Position numbers and translations under genes: made by a program
Part shown: one piece after another, positions 22,366 through 33,800 of the stretch
How positions within the stretch are numbered: position 1 is the stretch's first letter
Layout: every line of letters starts with the position of its first letter
The notes under the pieces: generated by a model
What the model saw: only the letters and a program-made list of their open reading frames with translations
Told to the model about the DNA's origin: nothing
Databases searched by the model: none
Assembly (NCBI GenBank): GCA_014529385.2
Contig: CM043969.1
Span: forward strand, 35,349,446-35,413,445
Direction of reading: 5' to 3'
From: Adiantum capillus-veneris
Lineage: Eukaryota > Streptophyta > Polypodiopsida > Polypodiales > Pteridaceae
DNA: 64,000 nt

Positions 22366-23820
22366 TGTGTGTGTGTATGGTGACGAATCCGCAAACCTTA
22401 ACATAAGCAAAAAAAAATGGCAAGGAATAAGCATATACCATACTCACAATGGGATGTATCAAAAACGACACAAGGTATGGCACCAAGATGGAGTGTGTTG
22501 ATTGCTTGCAAAATATGAATACAATAGGTAGCGTATGGCAAGAAGATGAGAAGGGAACAATATTGTAGGAGGCATAATGGAGAGATGGGAGTTGATGGCG
22601 AGGAATATCATGAGTGTGTCCACCCTTCTTCTTCTTGAAATTGTGCCTTCAACCCTAAATTACAAGTGATGCGGAGTTGTGGTGCTCATCTTTTGTGCAT
22701 GGTGATGGTGATGGTGCTGTGATTATGTGATTCGGGTTCATGCTACAAGCATGTAGCACAAGAGTGTGTATGGATAGGTGTGTGTGTGTGTGTGTGTGTA
22801 TCTCCCACCCCCAAGTGAGCTCTCATGGCCTCCTTATATAGGGAAGGAGGAGAGGATTTAGCAATATTTATAATTGAAGTGAGTGACCCACTCTGGTGAC
22901 TTGGAAAATGGGGTGCATGTGATTGTGGCTCCCATCTTGTCTCCTAATTATTTAAAATACCAGATTCAATAGAGAGAGAAGAAGAGAGAATGTGGGTAGG
23001 ATGTAGAGGATAGGAGATATTTACAATAGTCTAGCTTTGGCTAGACATAAGCTTATTAGGGAGAGAAGAGAGAGGTAAGAAATTTATAAGAGAGGTTGTT
23101 GATGAGGATGGATCCTCCAAAAATGGTGATAGAATCACTCTAGAGTAGCCAAGACCTCATTAAAAGATCCTTGTCTCTTGTAATCATGCTTGAAGATTTG
23201 TAGAACCATAGCCATTATAGAGGGAAGAAAATTGGGGATGGCCCGTGTCACCATTACACGAGAAAACTGGGGTCTACCACAAAAATCATAGCTCCGCGTT
23301 CATAACTCCAAAAATTCTGAAAAAAATTGAGCTAAAAGTTGCGCTCACGAGCTACATCTTTTATGTTGAACACTTCTTCAGATTCGGGATTCGTCTCTAC
23401 TTAAAAAATTCAGCCAAATAATGTATTATTTGTGGTTGCAAAGGTCTTTTGGTGGTCCCCTTTGAGTGGACTTCTCTCTTACCTTCAAGTGTAAGCTCCT
23501 TCATGTGTATGAAAACATGACCTAGAGTTTTGAAAAGATTAGCAATCATCTAGATAGAGGTATTATTGAAATTTGAAAGTGGGGTTGAGGTTTGAAAATG
23601 AAAACTAGTAAATAAAATATTTGGTGGGGTGGAATAATATATATACATGAAAAATATATTAGAAAATACTAAAAATATATATATAATGTAATTTAGAATA
23701 TATATATTTAATATTTAAGGTCAAAAAAGAGGTCAACAAAGAAAGCTTATTTATGCTACATCCTGATTGATTAGCATAAGTCTTATTTATTTAATAAAGG
23801 CTAAAACATTTGTGAAAAAG
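21154..23820 (-). repeat. 5' LTR of element A, interrupted and truncated
   Basis: Matches 12547-14494, except for an insertion at 21329-22224 and loss of roughly the last 110 bases beyond 23820. A TATA box (CTATATAAGG, minus) is at 22832-22841. The truncation junction joins it to a plus-strand RNase H sequence. Confidence 0.88.
21329..22224. mobile_element. 896-bp insertion with 8-bp target duplication
   Basis: Present in the 5' LTR and absent from the 3' LTR (empty site near 12800). CATGTAGT is found at 21321-21328 and again at 22225-22232, but only once in the empty copy. An 8-bp duplication fits hAT-type DNA transposons. I could not see clear terminal inverted repeats. It contains a CTCACT/CTCAAT minisatellite at about 21470-21550 and no coding sequence, so it would be non-autonomous. 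Confidence 0.75.
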
Positions 23821-25605
23821 GGAGCATACTCTCTCTACTTTGATGGAGCCTACACGCGAGCGTCCGACAAAGCAGCTGCAGGCATAGTGGTCTTTGATGA
23901 CAAAGGGACAAAGGTATTTTCGTTGGGCCAATTATTAGATTCACATTCTAACAATGAAGCTGAGTATGCAGCACTAACCAAGGGTCTACAATGGTGCGTC
24001 TCACAAGGTGTACAACGCCTTAATGTATTTGGGGATGCTCTACTTCTGGTAAGGCAAGTAAATGGAGCATGGATATGCAGGAATCCTAGTTTAAGGACTC
24101 ACTTAAGTGGTGTAAAAATCTTGTTGGGTAAGTTTGAAGAAGTTCAAATACACCATATCCCAAGGGCTCAAAACCAAGAAGCAGATGCCCTAGCAAGTGA
24201 AAGACTACAGGAAGTGGTGGTTGGAGCAATAAAGCTAAAGCTCCCTCTATTTCAAGGCAGTGATGCCTTGCCTGACATCATGCATTTTTTGGAAACAGGA
24301 GAATGCCCATCAGATTTAACAAAGGGACAGAAGCAATGGCTGACGCGGAAGGCCACAAGGTATCGACTCATCAATGATGGTTTGTACTATAAGGGTAAGG
24401 ACCAAATACTCAGGAAGGTCCCTCTCTCTCAGGAAATCATGGGAGTAATTGCTAGTTGTCACGATGGGGTTTGTGGTGGTCACTTTGCCCTAGACATAAC
24501 AAGTAGGAAAATCTTGCAGGCAGGCTTCATATGGCCTAGCCTCAACCGTGATATACACCACTGGTGCAAAACGTGTAAGTTGTGTCAAAAGGCCGGCACT
24601 AGGTCACTTATGCCTGAACCACAGACACCTATTCTCTCATATGGCCCATTTGAAAAATGGGGTATTGATGCCATTGGGCCATTACCTAAGGCCAACTCAG
24701 GAAAATTCTACATTATCATGGGGGTCGACTACATGACTAGATGGGCAGAGGCTACAGCCACCACTAGAATCACAGTGATAGAGGTAGCTAAATTTATCTA
24801 CGAGCACATCTGATGTAGGTTTGGCACACCTTTGGAGATCATATCTGATAGAGGGCCAGGTTTCAGAGCAGACTTGGTAGGAGAATTAATGCAGAAACTG
24901 GGCATTACAAGGAGGCACTCTTCACCATATTACCCTCAATGTAATGGCCTAGTTGAAAAGGTAAATGGAATGGATTCTAAAATTATTACCAAGCAGGTAA
25001 ACAATCATCCTGGAGACTGGGATCAGTATCTACTACCAGCTTTATGGGCCTACAGAACTTCATTTCGTACATCCTTGGGATTCACACTGTATCCTCTAGT
25101 ATTTGGTAAGGAAGCAATCTTGCCCATTAAAGTGAAACTACAAAGTCTCAGAGTAATGGCAAGCAAGCTTCAACAGCCCAACATGCATTTGAGAGATCAC
25201 ATCATCAACTTGGAAAGACTGCAGCTGGACAGAGAACAAGCAGTAAATTATTATGCAGCACAAGCAGAGCATAGACGGCTTAGTTTTAACGAGCATCTCC
25301 GGAAAAAAGAATTGAAGAAAGGAATGTTGGTGCTCCGCTACCACAATCGCTTCGACACACGCAAGGATAAGAAACTCCTACTCGGATGGGAAGTTCCTTT
25401 CATCATCAGGAAAAAGTATGCCAATGGAAGCTACCAACTTATGGACGCTGATGGAAAACTTCATAAAACCAGGGTAAATGGTTGGCGACTTAAACCTTAT
25501 TTTCTTCGATTTGACCAGGCTCCACCAATTGACATTCCAGATGAGGACACACCATCAGCCGCCACCTCTGACGATAATGATCAAACAGATGAGCTAGAGA
25601 CATGA
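23821..25605 (+). pseudogene. Truncated Tat pol: second RNase H and integrase
   Basis: Begins abruptly at the second RNase H (AYSLYFDGAYTRASDKAAAG) and is nearly identical to 29822-31600 of element II. All four RNase H acidic residues and the integrase HHCC and DDE motifs are visible. One TGA at 24811-24813 replaces the Cys of the EHICCRFG motif seen in the sister copy. The frame ends naturally with TDELET at 25605, followed by an intact polypurine tract (AAAAGGAGAGGGC) and an LTR. This copy keeps residues that are altered in II. Confidence 0.88.
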
Positions 25606-25633
25606 ATGACTCTAGCCAAAAGGAGAGGGCTAA

Positions 25634-26924
25634 TGATGGGGGCTTTTCACAAGTCAAGCTCCCATACCACTCTTCTCTCATCCCCACCCCATGAAAACCC
25701 CCTCTTAGGAAGGGAGTGATAAAAGGCATTGGAAAAGGTAAGAAAAAAATAAAGCATTATATAAGAAAGGTAAAATAGGCCACCTCATGCCTGCGGGGTA
25801 GCCCACCATCCCCACCTTGCCTCTTTTTTCTTCACTGTGGCCCCGCCGTGTGTCCCTTTTCCTCTCCTCCACTCAAAAGGTCAACCCCCTCTCTCTTCCC
25901 CTTTTCCTTTCTCCTTTCTCTCTCCCCTCAAGCTACCCCACCTCTCACCAATAATGCATTATAACTCACCAATAATGCACCAACTCACATGCAACTTACC
26001 CTATCTTCCAAAATAGTATACCCCACCCCCTCTTTCTCTCTCCTATCATATCCCATGACCCAAATACCCCCCTCTCTCTCTAAAGGGCGCCATGTCTCTT
26101 CTCTTGTAGCTAAATAACCTCCCCCACACTCACACACACTCAGTTTCACTGAAAAAGGTGCCCACAGACCCATCTCCACCCGGTGGTTACCTGATTTTTC
26201 TTGTGTTCACACACATCTGCACACAGATTCACCTATGAACACACTCCCCTCTCTCCCCTCTTGTAATTACTTTATTCTCCATGTCAGCTCTCACTTTTTT
26301 TCATCAACCCATCTCTCTCTCTTAGTCTCTCTCTCATGAGACTACTGTTCTGGCACATATACACACAGCCAGACAAGTGGGGCCCACAGTCACATGGCCT
26401 ATGTAGATAATGATTTCTTCATTTCTAAATTCTAGAATTTCTCCCTCCTCCTCCCCTATATAAAGAGGGGTCACCATCACAAAAAAACACACAACATCAC
26501 CAAAGAACACACTATGCACTGTGTGTGCCTAGTGCACACACACACACCCACACCATCACCATCACCGCAATCACCATGCTTGCCTTGAGCATGACCTCTA
26601 CACCCTTGGCTATGGAAGATGAAGGGCAACTAAATGAAGGATGATGGCCATAATCGTCGTGCGAGTCTGTGCCATCAACTCCCACCTATCCACCATGTGC
26701 TCTTCCACTTTCTCCCTTCTCATTCCCCTACCCTATGCTCCCCATTTCATAGCGTAATTCTCTAAATAAAGCTTGAGGTTTTGTGATTATGTTTTCTTGC
26801 AATGTTTTGCCCATGTGAGGTGTGCGGAATCGCCACCTAGTCTTGTGTTTTGGAGTGAGCTTGTGTATGTGTGAAGGGTGTGCAGATTCGCCATCCTTTT
26901 ATGGTGCCTAAGTACTAAGCCTCT

Positions 26925-26971
<47 letters not shown>

Positions 26972-27181
26972 TGATCTCATTCCCTTTCCTCTTCATCATT
27001 ACTCCCAAGCATCCATCTCTCTTGGATGAAAACTTTGTTATGGTGGTGTGTTGTTTGCGTCCTAGCCATTGAAGCTAGGTGGTGCCCCCTGTTTGCTTTA
27101 CCATGACAGGCTCGAGGTGCGCCATTCGGTCCCTGGTGTTTAAGACGCCGTCGGGGTTCGGGGTTCGCTTTGCTCCCGTCA
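25634..27181 (+). repeat. LTR of element II (5' or shared copy)
   Basis: Starts TGATGGGGGC after AGGAGAGGGCTAA and ends CCCGTCA just before TTTGGTGCC. It matches 31625-33168 along its whole length (1548 against 1544 bases). A TATA box (TATATAAAG) lies at 26457-26465. A (CT)n tract is at about 26930-26968. Because an internal region lies on each side, it serves as the 3' LTR of the truncated upstream copy and the 5' LTR of II. Confidence 0.92.
26457..26465 (+). promoter_or_regulatory. TATA box of the element II 5' LTR
   Basis: TATATAAAG in a CCCTATATAAAGAGGGG context, repeated at 32456-32464 in the 3' LTR. Confidence 0.7.
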
Positions 27182-27200
27182 TTTGGTGCCTCCACGGAGG
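27182..27200 (+). promoter_or_regulatory. Primer-binding site of element II
   Basis: TTTGGTGCCTCCACGGAGG directly follows the LTR end CCCGTCA. Confidence 0.75.
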
Positions 27201-27254
27201 ATCTTTTCATGAAACCCTTCAGTTTACAAGACTGAAACCCCTAAACTATTGTGA

Positions 27255-27518
27255 ATGGATGAATGGCTAGCAGGATTTGCTAATTGGACGACAGAAGAAG
27301 AAGAGCTCCAAGAACAACTAGACGAACTCCGCATCTCCATCGAAGCTCGAGTGCCAGGCATAACGGTAATCGATTTACAGTGGGAGAGTCAACCAACACG
27401 CCAAACCCAGTGGATATACATAGGCCAAGTGCCAAGAAGGAGAAGGAGAAGGTCAAAACCATGTCCGCAACCTACAACCAACCCACAACAACAAAATGGA
27501 AGGAGCTCTACACAATAG
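27255..27518 (+). CDS. Leader ORF alpha of element II
   Basis: 87 codons from the ATG at 27255, starting MDEWLAGFANWTTEEEELQE. It shares this start with element A, with synonymous differences. The middle is acidic and the C-terminus carries an arginine run (RRRRRR) and Gln/Pro-rich sequence. No known family is apparent. It may be the first cistron of the element's mRNA or part of a split ORF1. An overlapping frame (27496-27720) continues the similarity to ORF beta of A (SFQVAPHAA), so a frameshift may have split a longer protein. Confidence 0.5.
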   Translation: MDEWLAGFANWTTEEEELQEQLDELRISIEARVPGITVIDLQWESQPTRQTQWIYIGQVPRRRRRRSKPCPQPTTNPQQQNGRSSTQ

Positions 27519-27737
27519 AGAATCAACAATATTCTACTTTGAGAATCGGGTAACTCAAGTCACCGAGGTAATTATCACAGTCAGTTTTCAAGTCGCACCT
27601 CATGCTGCAGCACAGATAATGGAATCATTGGCTCACACTCTCACTAGAGAAACTAGGGATCTACTGAGTTTGTTTCAGGAAAGAACACCACCCTCTCCCA
27701 TAATCTTGGACAGTGACTAAGCACCTCTAAGCTTCAC

Positions 27738-27917
27738 ATGAATCAGTACAACCTACCTCAAGACAGATCACACATACCAACACGTGTACGCTCAATCAAG
27801 GTAATACTGGATTTGAAGGCTCACTACCAGCACGTCATTGACACCATGCTGGGTGGGGAGCGATTTTTTGAGGTTCTGGCATCAGATCAACCATTTGTAC
27901 CATTTTTGAGGTTCTAG
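27738..27917 (+). CDS. Leader ORF delta of element II
   Basis: 59 codons from the ATG at 27738: MNQYNLPQDRSHIPTRVRSI, then KVILDLKAHYQHVIDTMLGG and ERFFEVL. It is aligned from the first Met with ORF delta of A and B. It ends early, before the PMINYE block, so this copy is shorter than the B version (72 codons). It lies about 120 bases before the gag ATG. Confidence 0.6.
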   Translation: MNQYNLPQDRSHIPTRVRSIKVILDLKAHYQHVIDTMLGGERFFEVLASDQPFVPFLRF

Positions 27918-28039
27918 CAATGTACCGTTTGAAGTTTTAATCTATGTCCTAGTATAAGAGGGTATACACACCTCCTTGTAAAGAAGAAAAAACTTTTGCA
28001 AGTTAAGAAGTGTGTCTTTCTAGCTCTCTCTCAGTAATC

Positions 28040-31000
28040 ATGGCAAGTGTAGCATTTCCAACATTTAAAGGAAAGAAGGGGGAGGATTTGGTAACAGACT
28101 TCCTAGATGACTTTGAAGTAGCATGTGTAGTGAGAAACAAAGATACGGATGAATCCTGGGTTAGAATCTTTAAGCATCTCATGAAGCTAGAAGCTAGATC
28201 ATGGTACAATGCACTTCCACAAGCAACCAAGGATGACTGGGAACCCTTAAAAACCGCTTTTAAGAGGCGCTTTGGGGGAGATACCACTTCAGAAAACTTG
28301 TGGGACAAGCTGAGAGACTTGAAGCAGGAGGGTCTTTTAGAATATGCCACCTATGAGTCCAAATTTGTGGATTTTTGGGAACGGTGGGTTGAGTCACTGG
28401 CAAGGGGGGAAGCCGCACCCGATTTCATAAAAAAAAATCGGTTCACGCATGGCTTATGGCCGCTTCTCAAGGAGAAGGTGAAAGGTAGATTCCCGGATAC
28501 GTACGTGTTAGCCGTTGAGATTGCTCGCCTTAAGGACAAGAAGCTGCGAATGAAAGCCAAGGAAACCGAATCAACAGAAGCAGGAACATCGCGTCGACCA
28601 ACAACTACGACAACCACCATACCACCACCACCGGCTCTTGGGGTAAGAGATAACCAACAAGATATGTTGGCCCATATTACTGACCAACTGCAAAATTTGT
28701 CTGTCCACTTAATACAGCAAGGGAGGAGTCAAGAAAGAGATCAAGACCCTGGAAGAGCACGACGACAAAACAGGGAGTATCATTGCTACAACTGCGGAGA
28801 AGATGGTCACGGTATGTACTACTGTCCCAAACCACGACAAAACTATAATAGAGGAGGTAGGAGGAACCAATTGTCATCCCCTAGAGAAAGAACACCCCCA
28901 CCCCAAGCACCACCCCCACCAACACAAATTCTACGTCCACCCCAGACACCACTACAAGCATCCATCCCACCTCTTCCACCAGCCCCACCACCTGATCGCC
29001 CTGTAAACATCATAAGGCTAGAAGAGAAAGGAAAAGCCGTAGTAGTGGATCCACCCAGAGCAAAGGAGAGGGACAAGGGTAAGGAGAAGGTAACCTTTTT
29101 AGAACCACTTGAAGCCATGACTATGAAAAGAGTTAGGAGGGATATTCAAACACTCATAGCCCTACCTTCACTAATGACCGTACGTCAACTGGTCTCTTTT
29201 CTACGGAAGGTGAGGTACTTAAGTAGATTCAAACATCTACTATCACAACTTGTTCTACCACTGCAACAACTCACTCAAAGATCAACTTTCACTTGGGATG
29301 AGGAAAGCGAACATCACTACAACAAGGTAAAGGAGGTCTTAGCCACTCTGCCAACTATCTCACCACCTAAGTGGGATGAAAAATTATATGTCACCTCAAG
29401 TGTTGGTGATGACTCATTGGGGGCTATGCTACTCCAAAAGGATACGACGACATCTTTCATGAGGCCAATCTACTTCTCTAGTCGAATGATGACAGCAGGA
29501 GAGAAAGGTTTCACCCATGTGGAACACTTAGTCCTCGCTCTTAGATTTGCAACTACAAAGTTTAGGTCATATTTGCTGCCTAAGAAATTTGTGATTCTAA
29601 CCACGGATGAAATATTTCCCTATGTTGTACAACACATGGATGTGTCTGCTAGAATTACTAAATGGCTAGTTCGTCTGCAAGAGTTTAACTACACAGTACA
29701 GGTAGAAAGCACGACAAGGGCAAGTTTGGGGGGACTCATGACCTACCAAGTATTTGAAAGGAAGGAGAAGCAATCTAAGCAAGGAGAAGTCCGATTACCT
29801 CCAGTACCACCGATGGTAGAAGGAGCATACTCTCTCTACTTTGATGGAGCCTACAAGCGAGCGTCCGACAAAGCAGCTCCAGGCATAGTGGTCTTTGATG
29901 ACAAATGGACAAAGGTATTTTCGTTGGGCCAATTGTTAGATTCACATTCTAACAATGAAGCTGAGTATGCAACACTAACCAAGGGTCTACAATGGTGCGT
30001 CTCACAAAGTGTACAACGCCTTAATGTATTTGGGGATGCTATACTTCTGGTAAGGCAAGTAAATGGAGCATGGACATGCAAGAATCCTAGTTTAAGGACT
30101 CACTTAAGTGGTGTAAAAACCTTGTTAGGTAAGTTTGAAGAAGTTCAAATACACCATATCCCAAGGGCTCAAAACCAAGAAGCAGATGCCCTAGCAAGTG
30201 AAAGACTACAGGAAGTGGTGGTTGGAGCAATAAAGCTAAAGCTCCCTCTATTTCAAGGCAGTGATGCCTTGCCTGACATCATGCATTTTTTGGAAACAGG
30301 AGAATGCCCATCAGATTTAACAAAGGGACAGAAGCAATGGCTGACGCGGAAGGCCACAAGGTATCGACTCATCAATGATGGTTTGTACTGTAAGGGTAAG
30401 GACCAAATACTCAGGAAGGTCCCTCTCTCTCAGGAAATCACGGGAGTAATCGCTAGTTGTCACGACGGGGTTTGTGGTGGTCACTTTGCCCTAGACATAA
30501 CAAGTAGGAAAATCTTGCAGGAAGGCTTCATATGGCCTAGCCTCAACCGTGATGTACACCACTGGTGCAAAACGTGTAAGTTGTGTCAAAAGGCCGGCAC
30601 TAGGTCACTTATGCCTGAACCACAGACACCTATTCTCTCATATGGCCCATTTGAAAAATGGGGTATTGATGCCATTGGACCATTACCTAGGGCCAACTCA
30701 AGAAAATTCTACATTATCATGGGGGTCGACTACATGACTAGATGGGCAGAGGCTACAACCACCACTAGAATCACAGCGGTAGAGGTAGCTAAATTTATCT
30801 ACGAGCACATATGCTGTAGGTTTGGCACACCTTTAGAGATCATCTCTGATAGAGGGCCAGGTTTCAGAGAAGACTTGGTAGGCAAATTAATGCAGAAAGT
30901 GGGTATTACAAGGAGGCACTCTTCACCATATTACCCTCAATGTAATGGCCTAGTTGAAAAGGTAAATGGAATGGTTTCTAAAATTATTACCAAGCAGGTA

Positions 31001-31489
31001 AACAATCATCCTGGAGACTGGGATCAGTATCTACTACCAGCTTTATGGGCCTACAGAACTTCATTTCGTACATCCTTGGGATTCACACCGTATCATCTAG
31101 TATTTGGTAAGGAAGCAATCTTGCCCATTGAAGTGCAACTACAAAGTCTCAGAGTAATGGCAAGCCAGCTTCAACAGCCCAACATGCATTTGAGAGATCA
31201 CATCATCAACTTGGAAAGACTGCAGCTGGACAGAGAAGAAGCAATAAATTATTATGCAGCACAAGCAGAGCATAGACGGCTTAGTTTTAACGAGCATCTC
31301 CGGGAAAAAGAATTGAAGAAAAGAATGTTGGTGCTCCGCTACGACAATCGCGTCGACACGCGCAAGGATAAGAAACTCCTACTCGGATGGGAAGGTCCTT
31401 TCATCATCAGGAAAAAATATGCCAATGGAAGCTACCAGCTTATGGAGGCTGATGGAAAACTTCATAAAACCAGAGTAAATAGTTGGTGA
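28040..31489 (+). CDS. gag-pol: Element II gag-pol with internal deletion of protease and RT
   Basis: One open frame of 1,149 codons from ATG 28040 (MASVAFPTFKGKKGEDLVTD). Gag has the capsid part, a CCHC knuckle (CYNCGEDGHGMYYC at about 28785) and a proline-rich linker. At about 29,145 the sequence jumps from the gag tail (KRVRRD) straight to the RT thumb (VRQLVSFLRKVRYLSRF). Compared with element A, roughly 1.7 kb with protease and the RT palm is missing, yet the frame is kept. The first RNase H lacks its Asp (YVTSSVGDDSLGA). The second RNase H and integrase have their catalytic residues. A TGA replaces Arg near the end (NSW then stop), cutting off the last 35 or so residues. It could supply Gag and integrase but not DNA synthesis. 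Confidence 0.92.
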   Translation: MASVAFPTFKGKKGEDLVTDFLDDFEVACVVRNKDTDESWVRIFKHLMKLEARSWYNALPQATKDDWEPLKTAFKRRFGGDTTSENLWDKLRDLKQEGLLEYATYESKFVDFWERWVESLARGEAAPDFIKKNRFTHGLWPLLKEKVKGRFPDTYVLAVEIARLKDKKLRMKAKETESTEAGTSRRPTTTTTTIPPPPALGVRDNQQDMLAHITDQLQNLSVHLIQQGRSQERDQDPGRARRQNREYHCYNCGEDGHGMYYCPKPRQNYNRGGRRNQLSSPRERTPPPQAPPPPTQILRPPQTPLQASIPPLPPAPPPDRPVNIIRLEEKGKAVVVDPPRAKERDKGKEKVTFLEPLEAMTMKRVRRDIQTLIALPSLMTVRQLVSFLRKVRYLSRFKHLLSQLVLPLQQLTQRSTFTWDEESEHHYNKVKEVLATLPTISPPKWDEKLYVTSSVGDDSLGAMLLQKDTTTSFMRPIYFSSRMMTAGEKGFTHVEHLVLALRFATTKFRSYLLPKKFVILTTDEIFPYVVQHMDVSARITKWLVRLQEFNYTVQVESTTRASLGGLMTYQVFERKEKQSKQGEVRLPPVPPMVEGAYSLYFDGAYKRASDKAAPGIVVFDDKWTKVFSLGQLLDSHSNNEAEYATLTKGLQWCVSQSVQRLNVFGDAILLVRQVNGAWTCKNPSLRTHLSGVKTLLGKFEEVQIHHIPRAQNQEADALASERLQEVVVGAIKLKLPLFQGSDALPDIMHFLETGECPSDLTKGQKQWLTRKATRYRLINDGLYCKGKDQILRKVPLSQEITGVIASCHDGVCGGHFALDITSRKILQEGFIWPSLNRDVHHWCKTCKLCQKAGTRSLMPEPQTPILSYGPFEKWGIDAIGPLPRANSRKFYIIMGVDYMTRWAEATTTTRITAVEVAKFIYEHICCRFGTPLEIISDRGPGFREDLVGKLMQKVGITRRHSSPYYPQCNGLVEKVNGMVSKIITKQVNNHPGDWDQYLLPALWAYRTSFRTSLGFTPYHLVFGKEAILPIEVQLQSLRVMASQLQQPNMHLRDHIINLERLQLDREEAINYYAAQAEHRRLSFNEHLREKELKKRMLVLRYDNRVDTRKDKKLLLGWEGPFIIRKKYANGSYQLMEADGKLHKTRVNSW

Positions 31490-31624
31490 ATTAAACCTTA
31501 TTTTCTTCGATTTGACCAGGCTCCACCAATTGACATTTAAGATGAGGACACACCATCAGCCACCACCTCTGACGATAATGATCAAACAGATGAGTTAGAG
31601 ACATGAATGCCTCTAGCGGGCTAA
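31490..31624 (+). other. Cut-off end of element II pol and damaged polypurine tract
   Basis: Coding similarity continues to TDELET at about 31605. The purine tract seen before the sister LTR (AAAAGGAGAGGGC at about 25618) is reduced to GCGGGC here, so plus-strand priming is probably lost. Confidence 0.7.
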
Positions 31625-33168
31625 TGATGGGGGCTTTTCACAAGCCAAGCTCCCATACCCCTCTTCTCTCGTTCCCACCCCATGAAAACCCCCTCTTAGG
31701 GAGGGAGTGATAAAAGGCATTGAAAAAAGTAGGAAAAAAATAAATTATGATTATGTAAATATATAAGAAAGTTAAAATAGGCCACCTCATGCCTGCGGGG
31801 TAGCCCATCCCCACCTTGCCTCCTTTTTCTTCACTGTTGCCTCGCCGTGTGTCCCTTTTCCTCTCCTCCACTCAAAAGGTCAACCCCCTCTCTCTTCCCC
31901 TTTTCCTTTCTCCTTTCTCTCTCCCCTCAAGCTACCCCACCTCTCACCAATAATGCATTATAACTCACCAATAATGCACCAACTCACATGCAACTTACCC
32001 TATCTTCCAAAATAGTATACCCCACCCCCTCTTTCTCTCTCCTATCATATCCCATGACCCAAATACCCCCCTCTCTCTCTAAAGGGCGCCATGTCTCTTG
32101 TCTTGTAGCTAAATAACCTCCCCCACACTCACACACACTCAGTTTCACTGAAAAAGGTGCCCACAGACCCATCCCCACCGGGTGGCTACCTGATTTTTCT
32201 TGTGTTCACACACATCTGCACACAGATTCACCTCTGAACACACTCCCCTCTCTCCCCTCTTGTAATTACTTTATTCTCCATGTCACCTCTCACTTTTTTT
32301 CATCAACCCATCTCTCTCTCTTAGTCTCTCTCTCATGAGACTGCTGTTCTGGCACATATACACACAGCCAGACAAGTGGGGCCCACAGTCACATGGCCTA
32401 TGTAGATAATGATTTCTTCATTTCTAACTTCTAGAATTTCTCCCCCCTCCTCTCGTATATAAAGAGGGGTCACCGTCACACAAAAAGACACAACATCACC
32501 AAAGAACACACTATGCACTGTGTGTGCCTAGTGCACACACACACACACCCACACCATCACCATCACCGCAATCACCATGCTTGCCTTGAGCATGACCTCT
32601 ACACCCTTGGCTATGGAAGATGAAGGGCAACTAAATGAAGGATGATGGCCATAATCCTCATGCGAGTCATCGCCATCAACTCCCACCTATCCACCATGTG
32701 CTCTACCACGCTCTCCCTTCTCATTCCCCTACCCTATGCTCCCCATTTCATCGCCTAATTCTCTAAATAAAGCTTGAGGTTTTGTGATTATGTTTTCTTT
32801 CAATGTTTTGCCCATGTGAGGTGTACGGAATCGCCACCTAGTCTTGTGTTTTGGAGTGAGCTTGTGTATGTGTGAAGGGTTTGCGGATTTGCCATCCTTT
32901 TATGGTGCCTAAGTACTAAGCCACTATACTCTCTCTCTCTCTCTCTCTCTCTCTCACTTGATCTCATTCCCTTTCCTCTTCATCATTACTCCCAAGCATC
33001 CATCTCTCTTGGATGAAAACTTTGTTATGGTGGTGTGTTGTTTGCGTCCTAGCCATTGAAGCTAGGTGGTGCCCCCTGTTTGCTTTACCATGACAGGCTC
33101 GAGGCGCGCCATTCAGTCCCCGGTGTTTAAGAGGCCGTCGGGGTTCGAGGTTCGCTTTGCTCCCGTCA
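31625..33168 (+). repeat. 3' LTR of element II
   Basis: Full-length match to 25634-27181, from TGATGGGGGC to CCCGTCA. TATA box at 32456-32464. A short (CT)n tract is at 32930-32955. Confidence 0.92.
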
Positions 33169-33380
33169 GTGTTATCTCTTTATATAGGCCTGAGAGGTGG
33201 TACTTACCTAATGGTCCTTGCAAATATCCATTGGTCACTGTAGAGAGACTAGATGCCTCTCTAGTGAGAGAGAGAGATACAGGGAGAGATGGTAGAGATA
33301 GAATGAAGGGAGGTAAGAGAGGGTTGGGGAGTTTCTTACAATCCACTAGGCTTTGGCTAGGTTATTAGAGAAGAGTGATG
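33169..33380 (-). repeat. Element A-like LTR fragment
   Basis: CTTACAATCC...CTAGGCTTTGGCTAGG and the GA-rich flank resemble 13500-13640 of the element A LTR. On the minus strand a TATATAAAG lies at about 33177-33186. From 33,381 to 33,800 I see no gene, only GT-rich sequence. Confidence 0.45.
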
Positions 33381-33800
33381 ATCGGGGCATTTACAATGGG
33401 TATTGTTGATGGTTCGAGTGGCCGGTGTGAGGTTAATGCTGAAGTTCTTGGTGTTTTACTGATTTCGAGATGCTACACGTCACTTTCGAGTCTGGCCAGG
33501 GCATACCTTCAACGTCAGTCTTTGATTTGTTGTTGCTTCCAAGTGCTTTTGGTCGTATTTCTCCTTTCGTTAATGATGTAGCGCTCTTTTTTCCTTTGTT
33601 TTACGTGTTTGTGCATATGTGCTTATGCGTGTGTGTATGCACGTGGTGTGCGTGCGCAAAGCATGTGTGGGTGTGTGTTTATAGTATATGGATGTTTGAA
33701 AATGGAACAAGACATGGGTGAGTGAGAGGCCAAGGGAGTGTGTGGGAGCATGTGTATGGGGTTGTGTGTGTGTGTGAGTGAGTGGACGGATGTGCCGACA

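Larger units (their letters stand above)
12547..23820 (-). mobile_element. Element A: Tat-type Ty3/gypsy retrotransposon
   Basis: Minus-strand element with 3' LTR 12547-14494, polypurine tract 14495-14511, pol, gag, leader ORFs, a primer-binding site beside 21153, and 5' LTR from 21154. The 5' LTR lacks roughly its last 110 bases: the match to the other LTR stops at 23820, where a different element begins. It also carries an 896-bp insertion. The order PR-RT-RNH-second RNH-IN is that of plant Tat elements. The outer target duplication cannot be tested because one end is missing. Confidence 0.9.

Noticed and set aside
29851-30081. Minus-strand ORF within element II and other antisense ORFs in pol regions
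   Set aside because: Shadows of the real gag-pol frame.
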